Source: Candidatus Omnitrophota bacterium
Lineage (GTDB): Bacteria; Omnitrophota; Koll11; Zapsychrales; Fredricksoniimonadaceae
DNA length: 11,298 bases
Direction: 5' to 3'
Assembly (NCBI GenBank): GCA_023247595.1
Contig: JAHFGF010000040.1
Coordinates: 1 to 11,298, forward strand
Shown here: one piece after another, positions 1 through 6,476 of the stretch
Numbering within the stretch: position 1 is the first letter of the stretch
Layout: each line of letters begins with the position of its first letter
Translations under genes and position numbers: made by a program
Notes under the pieces: generated by a model
Databases searched by the model: none
What the model was told of the DNA's origin: nothing
What the model saw: the letters and a program-made list of their open reading frames with translations, nothing else

Positions 1-563
1 CCTAATCCGTGCGCAATGATGACCGCCTTCTCGGATGCGGCCGGCACAAACCATCCCTTAATATTCAAATGATCCTTTGTCCTTAAAGTTATATCCTGGT
101 ATTCAATTCCCAACGTACGTTTTGGATTGAGAATATTGCTAATCTTAGGGCGGTGAATGGATGTCATTGCCAAAACGAACGGCACTGCGACAACAAAAAT
201 GAGGAAAAAGGAAAGGGCTGAAATAAAACTTTTTCGAAATTTCTTATAGGAATAAAAGGGAATTATTTTCTCTAAAAATGTTAAAACGATTGTCTTAAAG
301 AGACGAATAAAACCAAATAAAGCAAATAGAAACCACGCATAGCGGATGACTTCGTTCCACAACAGGCATCCGCCCATCAGCATACTCAATCGTTTTGCTA
401 AAAAAAGACTTATAAAAAAACATGTCCCGCCTAATAGCGCACAATCAGTTAATCGCTTTAATGATTTCTGTTTTCGATAAAGAAATACTTCGACAGCCAT
501 CCAGAAAAACGGAAATATACCAACGAATAATTCCGACTGAGTGTATTTAAAGGGCCAATCCAT
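1..563 (-). CDS. Four-TM / alpha-beta hydrolase fusion protein, N-terminal part (3' end beyond window)
   Basis: An open frame of 187 codons runs from an ATG at 563 to the window edge without a stop. The first part is hydrophobic, with probable membrane segments near residues 12-29, 41-57, 75-97 and 113-133. The sequence then becomes soluble: GIEYQDITLRTKDHLNIKGW, followed by FVPAASEKAVIIAHGLG. That is the typical start of an alpha/beta-hydrolase fold: strand, turn, 'W-hydrophobic-P', a second strand, then the HG oxyanion-hole region. The catalytic Ser, Asp and His would lie beyond the window. The start overlaps the end of the preceding gene by 17 nt, so translation is probably coupled; no clear Shine-Dalgarno sequence is visible. 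The hydrolase domain would be extracytoplasmic if all four segments span the membrane and the N-terminus is outside, but the topology is not settled. The substrate cannot be predicted. Confidence 0.8.
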   Translation of the reverse strand, partial: MDWPFKYTQSELFVGIFPFFWMAVEVFLYRKQKSLKRLTDCALLGGTCFFISLFLAKRLSMLMGGCLLWNEVIRYAWFLFALFGFIRLFKTIVLTFLEKIIPFYSYKKFRKSFISALSFFLIFVVAVPFVLAMTSIHRPKISNILNPKRTLGIEYQDITLRTKDHLNIKGWFVPAASEKAVIIAHGL

Positions 564-1320
564 AATGAAGAAGATAAAACTTATACGCAATGTCCCCGAT
601 CAATAGAGCGCTTAAAAGCACATACAGGATCCCTGTCGCCGACTGGGTTGATTTGGCTTGTAGCGTTCCCCAAACAAAATAAATAGAAATCAAAGGAAAA
701 AGGGTGCCGAAAAAAAATGCAACGATTAAAAAGATCCCGTCGAGATGACAAAAGAAAGGTCCGATTGTGGTGAGCTCTCCTTTGAATAACACCCGGCTTG
801 TCACGGCCGCAACCAAATCCCAAATCAATCGTACGCCCAAAAGACAGCCCAACGCAATTGTCGCTTTTTTCAAATGGCTTAACGGCAGTCCGTGGACATT
901 TAAATACCAATGGCCTAAATTCATGGCGTAAAAAGCTCCGCTTAAAATCAATCCCCCAATCAAACTCACTAGGATACCAGGCCAGTCAAAACCTAAAAGA
1001 TAGCTGTGCGTTTTCACATAAACCATCATCCCAATGATACTGACAACGGTCACCATCACAGGATTGACGGTTTCTTTTTTCCAATAGGCAAAAGTGAGGA
1101 ATAAAAATAGTCCTAGCCAGACCAAAGATTTCACAAGAATGATATTCGGAACTTCTAAAAGAAAAAGCCCGCCGACGGATACGCCTGCCAAAATATTAGG
1201 CAGTCCGATATGAAAATGATGAAAATTTTTCTTGAGGGGATCTTTAAAACTGAGCCAAAAAAATAACGGGTAGGTTACGGAAAACATCAACAACGAGAGT
1301 AGTGGAATTTTTGTCAGCAT
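547..1320 (-). CDS. Uncharacterised polytopic membrane protein (257 aa) following the cytochrome genes
   Basis: This protein is almost entirely hydrophobic, with seven or eight probable transmembrane helices (about residues 5-24, 42-56, 61-80, 85-101, 115-140, 153-175, 192-216 and 228-250). Two stretches look like family signatures: AMNLGHWYLNVHGLP (residues 132-146) and TQSATGILYV (225-234). I recall similar LGHWYL and QSATGILY pairs in unnamed bacterial membrane proteins, but I cannot assign a function. Histidines lie in or near the predicted membrane part (H105, H137, H143, H192, H252), so haem or quinone binding is conceivable but unproven. The gene begins 31 nt after the octahaem cytochrome stop, and the next gene starts inside its 3' end. 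It is therefore probably co-expressed with the bc-type complex and may be an accessory subunit. No cofactor motif such as CxxCH is present. Confidence 0.85.
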   Translation of the reverse strand: MLTKIPLLSLLMFSVTYPLFFWLSFKDPLKKNFHHFHIGLPNILAGVSVGGLFLLEVPNIILVKSLVWLGLFLFLTFAYWKKETVNPVMVTVVSIIGMMVYVKTHSYLLGFDWPGILVSLIGGLILSGAFYAMNLGHWYLNVHGLPLSHLKKATIALGCLLGVRLIWDLVAAVTSRVLFKGELTTIGPFFCHLDGIFLIVAFFFGTLFPLISIYFVWGTLQAKSTQSATGILYVLLSALLIGDIAYKFYLLHYGLAL

Positions 1321-1351
1321 GTCGGCTCAGGAACAGTGAAGATTGGCCGAA

Positions 1352-4300
1352 TTAATTCTGCCATGGATCATTGGGATCGGCTGCGGGGGCGGTAGCATTT
1401 GAGACCTCAGGCGCTTTTTGCGTTTCCGGATTTTCAGCTGCAGGCGCAGCCGCAACGGGTGCAGCAGGAACTGCAGGCGCTGCCGCTGGAACCTCCGCAA
1501 CCGCAGGAGCGTTTGCGTTGGAAAGCGTCATCAAATAATCACGCAAGGCCTTGATCTGCGCGTGCTCATCCCCTTTTAAAACATCTTCCGGCCCGGCATT
1601 GTCAAAACTTTTCGGATCAAAGTACGTCGGCATTTTAGTTCCCGGCAAAAGGTCTTGAGGATTGGTTAACCATTTAATGATCCATTCCGGCTTCAGGCGT
1701 TTCTTGGCAATCGCAAAATCAGGTGCCCAACTATCGGGTGATCCGCCGGGCATACTGCTGCCAACAATATGGCAGGCCGCGCAGCCAAAATAATCTTTCG
1801 AAAATAATTTCGTACCGGCTTCTAAAGATTCCGGATCTATGTCATGCGGATTAAAGACATCAGCAAACGGAAAATCCTGGTTATCCAGATAACTGAAATA
1901 TTTGACAATTCCATTGAGCTGCGAATTCTTAAAATGATACGTCGGCATACGGACATGAAGCCATGGACGGATGGTTTCAGGCTGATGCATGAATTCAAAC
2001 AGCCATTCGGCCTGAACTTTTTGGCCTTCACCAATTAAATTCGGCGGGCTCAATGAGGTCGCCATTGACTTTGCGTCGTTCGGATCTTTGCCTTCGTACT
2101 TGATTAACCAATCAACAACAGAATTCTTAATGGCGGCGCCTTCGCCCTCAATCAAATGGCAGCCTTGACAATTGTATTGCCGTACAATTTTCTCGCCCTC
2201 TTCGATGAAAATGCGTTCGGGAGTGCGGGCTGTCATTTTGGAAGCGGCCGGACGATCTTTAACAAAGCCCATTAAAGCAGCTGTGATTGCGTCGGCCTCG
2301 GCGGGCGTGAAATGGAAATTCGGCATGCGCAATTGTTCATCCGCAGTTTTAATTTTTCCATGATCAAAGATACGTGGATCCAACAATTTCTGTTTAAACC
2401 AGGCTTGTTTTGTTTTTTCAATATCAATCAGCCCAAAATCAAACCCATGAGCATTCTTACTTCCTTCTTCCGTCAAATCGGTTCCGATGGGTTTCTCATT
2501 TTCAAAACCCGGAATATTATGACAACTGTAGCAGCCATATTGACGGATCAGCCGTTTACCGGCGAACTGCAGTTTGTCATCATCCGTCATCTGGGCAATT
2601 TGTTTATCTGTTTCAGCCACACTGGTATTTTTCAAAATAAATTCTTTAACAATCCGGGTTAACATTTTTCCATCAACCGGAGGCACAGATTTTATTTCAG
2701 CCTCTTTGTCTTCAGACAAATAGGCCGCGATATCAATCGCTTCCTGGTCGGACAACCGCAGATTCGGCATGCGGGTTTCCGGATGATAACGATTCGGATT
2801 TTTTAACCACTGATATAACCATTCCTTGGAAGTCTTTGTCCCTAACCCAATCAAATTCGGACCTTGCTTACGTCTTAAGGATTCTCTGGTTGGTTCAGCA
2901 TTAGAAACATCTTTCTGAATCTGATGACAGGCAAAACATCCAATGGAGGAAACTAACTCTTCGCCCTTTTTGGAATCTCCGGTTAATTCAGATCCTTGAA
3001 TAGCCAATGGTTTGCTGTTGGCAAACAAGAAAGACACAATGGCATGCACTTCCTGCTGCGCTCTTGCAACCGACTCGGGGTCACTGTTATTAGAAAGATG
3101 GAAAAAAGACGGCATGGATGTCGTCGGCCGAATGGATTTGGGATCATCGATCCAGCGATACGCCCATTCTTTTGTTGTTTTTGACGCTAAAAATTCGAGG
3201 CTGGGGCCTGCTTTGGGCCAATCTTTATATTTATCAATGCTGTGACAACCATAACAGCCGGATTTCTCAATTAAATTTAAACCAAGATTTAATTTTTCCG
3301 CTCCTTTAATTACCGTATGTCCAGAGTGGCATTTAAAACAACTGGATTCCGTCAATCCCACCGGGAGCATCGGCGTTTCCCAATGATGGTATTCATGCCA
3401 TCCGTATTTCTTCTCCCACTCTTCCCGCTGTTTTTCATTACGGGGCGTGTGAACAGCTCCGTTAAAATCAGTCGCCCGTCCGCGGCCCAAATGGCAAGTG
3501 GTACAGGCAAATTGATCCAGCGGATGCGCTGAATTTTTATCCATGAACAGTTCAAGATTGGGATGAGCACGTAACGGCTGAGGCGCGTCTTTAAAATCGG
3601 GATTATCAATACCTAAATGGCAGGTGATGCAGCGGTCCACTTTAGGGACACGCATAAAATTAACATCGTCGGTGATGTCTTTTAATACAATTTGCTTGAT
3701 GCGATAATCTGAATTCGCGAGTTCAATAACAGGAAGATTACGCACCACCCCTGCCACTGTGTTGGCAATGGACATATGCTCGGGATCAATGCGTCCAATT
3801 TTCTTGGCGAGGATTGAACTTTTCTTGGCAATTTTATTGACCTGTTTTTCTAAATCAACCGAGCTCTTTTCAATAGTCTTAATTTTTGTTTCTTCAGCGG
3901 CAATGACCGCGTTTTTCTCTTCAATTTGAACGCGTAACACCTGAATTTTTGAGGAAAGCTTGTCGATTTTCTTTTTTAACGCATCAGCATTAGGTTTATT
4001 GTGGGCGCGGGCTTCTTCAAAATCATATTTATTTGTGTCATATTCCGCTTTGGCAAACTGGGCTTGCTGGGTTAAAATTTTAAGCTTGGCATTAACTGAT
4101 TCAATGCGCTTTCGAATGGCCGCGATTTCCGCGGACTTTGTTTTTAACTGGGCTTTGGCTGTTGCTTCTTCTTTGAGTAAATTTTGATACTCTTCATTCT
4201 TAAGCAAGGCATTGGATTCCAGATCATACTTAACTTTTGCCTTTTCAACTTCCAGCTTGCGGTATTCTTCCTGATAAGTTTTCCATTCCTTGGAATAATC

Positions 4301-4417
4301 TTTCGCGAATAAGCCGAACAAAGCCAATAATAAAACAACGGCCGCGATGGCAAAAAATTTATGCAATTTTTGCAGATCGTAATGCGACTCTGGAGGTTTT
4401 TGAGGTGGCGGCGGCAT
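1352..4417 (-). CDS. Octahaem c-type cytochrome with N-terminal anchor and long coiled coil, likely replacing cytochrome c1/f
   Basis: This 1021-residue protein has eight CxxCH haem c sites, with first Cys at residues 263, 305, 360, 388, 494, 629, 750 and 879. Residues about 20-39 form an uncleaved-looking membrane anchor. Residues about 43-207 are highly charged heptad-like helix, predicted as periplasmic coiled coil. Haems 1-3 form a cluster without MP ligand motifs and are probably bis-His. Haems 4-8 sit in five tandem class I-like monohaem domains, each followed by a Trp-rich helix (for example EWLYQWL) and a Met-Pro axial-ligand motif at M435, M550, M698, M824 and M929. Residues about 969-1015 are a Pro/Ala-rich tail. 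The gene starts 1 nt after the cytochrome b C-terminal gene, and no other c-type haem protein is encoded here. I infer that it takes electrons from the Rieske protein and passes them to a periplasmic acceptor. Haem attachment requires the bulk of it to be outside the cytoplasmic membrane. Confidence 0.95.
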   Translation of the reverse strand: MPPPPQKPPESHYDLQKLHKFFAIAAVVLLLALFGLFAKDYSKEWKTYQEEYRKLEVEKAKVKYDLESNALLKNEEYQNLLKEEATAKAQLKTKSAEIAAIRKRIESVNAKLKILTQQAQFAKAEYDTNKYDFEEARAHNKPNADALKKKIDKLSSKIQVLRVQIEEKNAVIAAEETKIKTIEKSSVDLEKQVNKIAKKSSILAKKIGRIDPEHMSIANTVAGVVRNLPVIELANSDYRIKQIVLKDITDDVNFMRVPKVDRCITCHLGIDNPDFKDAPQPLRAHPNLELFMDKNSAHPLDQFACTTCHLGRGRATDFNGAVHTPRNEKQREEWEKKYGWHEYHHWETPMLPVGLTESSCFKCHSGHTVIKGAEKLNLGLNLIEKSGCYGCHSIDKYKDWPKAGPSLEFLASKTTKEWAYRWIDDPKSIRPTTSMPSFFHLSNNSDPESVARAQQEVHAIVSFLFANSKPLAIQGSELTGDSKKGEELVSSIGCFACHQIQKDVSNAEPTRESLRRKQGPNLIGLGTKTSKEWLYQWLKNPNRYHPETRMPNLRLSDQEAIDIAAYLSEDKEAEIKSVPPVDGKMLTRIVKEFILKNTSVAETDKQIAQMTDDDKLQFAGKRLIRQYGCYSCHNIPGFENEKPIGTDLTEEGSKNAHGFDFGLIDIEKTKQAWFKQKLLDPRIFDHGKIKTADEQLRMPNFHFTPAEADAITAALMGFVKDRPAASKMTARTPERIFIEEGEKIVRQYNCQGCHLIEGEGAAIKNSVVDWLIKYEGKDPNDAKSMATSLSPPNLIGEGQKVQAEWLFEFMHQPETIRPWLHVRMPTYHFKNSQLNGIVKYFSYLDNQDFPFADVFNPHDIDPESLEAGTKLFSKDYFGCAACHIVGSSMPGGSPDSWAPDFAIAKKRLKPEWIIKWLTNPQDLLPGTKMPTYFDPKSFDNAGPEDVLKGDEHAQIKALRDYLMTLSNANAPAVAEVPAAAPAVPAAPVAAAPAAENPETQKAPEVSNATAPAADPNDPWQN

Positions 4418-4418
4418 A

Positions 4419-5534
4419 TTAGATATTTAAGAAAAACTCCGGCATAGCGATGATATATTTCATGTTAAAAGCCCAGCGCAATCCCATCTTAATAGGAAGG
4501 CTTAATGCCAACAGCACTAAGACAATAAAAATGCTGTAACGCACAGGTCCCAACCGCTGATAGACATCTTTGCAAATGGTTTTGGCCATTATTAGAGGAA
4601 GCAGTCCGAAATAAATTCCCATGATAATGAACCCGCCTATTTCCCGCAACAGGATATTGTGGGGCAACCCTGTTCCCAAAATTTTCATATAAATAATTTC
4701 AGAAAGATTTACGTTATTAAGAACTGCCAGTTTGTGCAGATCCCAATATTCAAAGGGCCCGAAGAAGTTCCAATTCGGTCCTCTTAAAAACGTCCCGGTT
4801 GTAATTAAGAAAATCCAAAGGCAAAGCCAGCAGAATAAAAAGATGCTGACCGCCATCTTGCGGTCTTTAAACGTGTAATACCCCGACCCTTTACGGTTAT
4901 TGTCAATATAGGGAATGGCCATCATGCCAAAAACAATGATAGACGGAAAAACAACGCCGGCAATCCAGGGATCAAAATACACCAGCATTTCCTGCAAACC
5001 TAAAAAGTACCACGGCGCTTTCGAAGGATTGGGAGATACCGTTGGATTCGCAGGTTCTTCCAGAGGAGCGGGCAGCATAATCGCCCAGATGAGCAACACT
5101 GCCGCAGCACAAACTAAACAAATAAATTCAATGTAAACTAAATCCGGCCAGACCAAAACCTTCTCTTTGCTGTCCGCAAACTCATTTGGCTTCTCCCCTT
5201 TGGCCGTTCGCTCATCATTGGCTTTGGCCTGATACATGGCCAGCCACAAAAAAAACACTACCAAAAATAACAAAGCCACAATAGGAACATTATCTGCTTT
5301 GGTGACAATCAGACGAAAATTTTCATCGGTTAGACCAAAGGCAAAGAAGAAAAGCATCAATCCCAACAAAATCATTCCGCCCCGTTTAGTCCAGAGCTTA
5401 TCCAAACCCAACGCTTTGTTAAGGTTCTCAAATGGTTTAACGGGCGGGAAAACCATAAAGAAACCCAAAATCATCAAATTAAATAAAATTTTGGGGTCTG
5501 AAATTGTATTAATAAAATTTTTAATTAAATCCAT
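4419..5534 (-). CDS. petD: Cytochrome b C-terminal half (subunit IV-like) of a b6/Rieske complex, with N-terminal TM extension
   Basis: The 371-residue protein carries the C-terminal half of cytochrome b, which completes the quinol-oxidation (Qo) site. The diagnostic stretch runs from a membrane helix at about 131-153 through LPAPLEEPANP (154-164) to APWYFLGLQEML (173-184), which corresponds to the PEWY region, then DPWIAGVVFP (188-197) and TGTFLRGPNW (246-255). The usual Glu of PEWY is not present; the motif reads A-P-W-Y, a variant I recall in other bacterial complexes. Residues 1-125 add about three hydrophobic segments (near 15-31, 54-69 and 84-101) that are absent from the roughly 160-residue chloroplast subunit IV. 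Further helices follow at about 300-317 and 332-350. The gene lies 20 nt downstream of petB and 1 nt upstream of the octahaem cytochrome gene, so the set is one operon. The family call is firm, but the role of the extension is unknown. Confidence 0.93.
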   Translation of the reverse strand: MDLIKNFINTISDPKILFNLMILGFFMVFPPVKPFENLNKALGLDKLWTKRGGMILLGLMLFFFAFGLTDENFRLIVTKADNVPIVALLFLVVFFLWLAMYQAKANDERTAKGEKPNEFADSKEKVLVWPDLVYIEFICLVCAAAVLLIWAIMLPAPLEEPANPTVSPNPSKAPWYFLGLQEMLVYFDPWIAGVVFPSIIVFGMMAIPYIDNNRKGSGYYTFKDRKMAVSIFLFCWLCLWIFLITTGTFLRGPNWNFFGPFEYWDLHKLAVLNNVNLSEIIYMKILGTGLPHNILLREIGGFIIMGIYFGLLPLIMAKTICKDVYQRLGPVRYSIFIVLVLLALSLPIKMGLRWAFNMKYIIAMPEFFLNI

Positions 5535-5554
5535 ATCAGTTCTTTATGTGGTTG

Positions 5555-6325
5555 TTAGGTTGGGCCTGAAATTCCGCCGTCTTTTCGAACACGCCAGAAG
5601 TGAACGATCATGAAAATCATAATGATAAAAGGCAACCCAATACAGTGAAGAACATAAAATCTGAGCAAAGCAGATTCCCCGACGAATCTCCCTGCTAGCA
5701 TCGCAAAGCGGGCATCACTGACGGAGGTGACAAAATTCACATCGCCAATCGCCAAAAGATTTGAACCCGGCCCCGATGTTCCTAAAAATGGCGTTGCACC
5801 GGCCATGTTGGAACCGACTGTAATGGCCCAAATCGCCAGCTGATCCCACGGCAGCAGATATCCGGTAAAACTTAACAGCATGGTTAAAACCAAAAGGATG
5901 ACACCGATAACCCAATTGAATTCCCGCGGCGGTTTGTAAGAGCCCGTCATAAAAACACGAAACATATGCAGCCAAACCGTAATAACCATCAGGTGAGCGC
6001 CCCAGCGGTGGATTTCACGCATAATTCCAAGAGGAACCTGCTGCCCCAAATCGGTAATGTCACCATAGGCATATTCCACCGTCGGACGGTAGTAAAACAT
6101 AAGTAAAATACCTGTGACCGTTAAAACTAAAAACACAAAAAAGGAAAGCCCTCCCATGCACCAGGTATATTTAACCTTAACGGCATGCTTAGGCAGACGT
6201 ACCGGATGCAGATGAAGAAAAACGCTGTTAAGCATGATCATCATCCGCTGACGATGCGATGAGATCGGCACACCCGTTCGGAACACAGAACGGTAAAATT
6301 GCGTATTTTTAAATTTTTCTAGCAT
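5555..6325 (-). CDS. petB: Cytochrome b6-type cytochrome b N-terminal half (four-helix dihaem b subunit)
   Basis: This 256-residue membrane protein carries the two b haems. The ligand pairs are H106/H120 in [15 protein letters not shown] and H227/H242 in the fourth helix. The second pair has 14 residues between the histidines, as in b6-type rather than mitochondrial cytochrome b. Other b6 landmarks are FYYRPTV (77-83), a Qo-side [12 protein letters not shown] (155-166) and the terminal GISGP. Cys56, in KYTWCMGGL, aligns with the Cys that covalently holds haem c(i) in b6f complexes. An N-terminal arm of about 40 residues is longer than in chloroplast b6. The start at 6325 has an AAGG ribosome-binding site 9 nt upstream. 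Upstream lies a 128-nt repeat-rich gap, the largest in the cluster. Within the complex this subunit moves electrons across the membrane to the Qi site. Confidence 0.96.
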   Translation of the reverse strand: MLEKFKNTQFYRSVFRTGVPISSHRQRMMIMLNSVFLHLHPVRLPKHAVKVKYTWCMGGLSFFVFLVLTVTGILLMFYYRPTVEYAYGDITDLGQQVPLGIMREIHRWGAHLMVITVWLHMFRVFMTGSYKPPREFNWVIGVILLVLTMLLSFTGYLLPWDQLAIWAITVGSNMAGATPFLGTSGPGSNLLAIGDVNFVTSVSDARFAMLAGRFVGESALLRFYVLHCIGLPFIIMIFMIVHFWRVRKDGGISGPT

Positions 6326-6342
6326 AATAAAAAACCTTATTT

Positions 6343-6436
6343 GGATTACACGGATCGAGTATTTGTAACTTCGTACGGATTACACAGATATCCGTGTAAT
6401 CCGTTTCTTTCATTTGTTAGTTTAAATCTGTGTTAT
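6343..6436. repeat. Cluster of four short repeat units in alternating orientation between the Rieske and petB genes
   Basis: The unit GGATTACACRGAT or its complement occurs at 6343-6355, at 6375-6404 (two units head to head), and in degenerate form at 6425-6436. Read on the minus strand the order is A, B, B', A', a nested inverted arrangement. It occupies most of the 128-nt gap between the Rieske stop and the petB start. The gap has no coding content that I can support and no clear promoter hexamers. Confidence 0.85.
6375..6404 (-). repeat. 30-bp near-perfect palindrome (possible mRNA hairpin)
   Basis: The left arm (6375-6389) is ACGGATTACACAGAT and the right arm (6390-6404) is ATCCGTGTAATCCGT. 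They are complementary at 14 of 15 positions. In minus-strand RNA, the coding transcript, the single mismatch becomes a G-U pair, so the sense transcript can form a continuous stem once the centre opens as a loop. No U-run follows, so this does not look like an intrinsic terminator. A processing, stability or interspersed-repeat role is more plausible. Confidence 0.8.
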
Positions 6437-6441
6437 CACCT

Positions 6442-6476
6442 CCGACTCGTCTGCTATACCGTTATGTACGAGTCGG
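6442..6476 (-). other. Hairpin spanning the Rieske stop codon
   Basis: CCGACTCGT at 6442-6450 is the exact reverse complement of ACGAGTCGG at 6468-6476, giving a 9-bp stem with a 17-nt loop. The loop contains the Rieske stop codon (TAG, 6456-6454), and the 5' arm in the sense direction encodes part of the DSY residues near the protein end. The 3' arm runs into GGAGGTGAT (6443-6435), a near-complete Shine-Dalgarno match with no convincing gene behind it. No U-tract follows. Confidence 0.65.

Noticed and set aside
1322..1350. Short inverted repeat TCGGC/GCCGA between the cytochrome stop and the 257-residue protein start
   Set aside because: Only 5 bp with a 19-nt loop and no U-run, which is expected by chance.
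1844..3532. Several plus-strand and alternate-frame open frames across the octahaem cytochrome gene
   Set aside because: They lie inside a gene whose frame is proven by eight haem motifs and repeated Met-Pro ligands. Their translations look like random antisense sequence.
6375..6404. Intrinsic terminator between the Rieske and petB genes
   Set aside because: The palindrome is not followed by a U-run in the sense direction, and petB would then need a promoter that I cannot see.
6309..6413. 34-codon minus-strand frame in the Rieske-petB gap, overlapping the petB start
   Set aside because: It consists mostly of the repeat units read as codons, its nearest strong Shine-Dalgarno sequence is about 21 nt from the ATG, and the product has no recognisable features.
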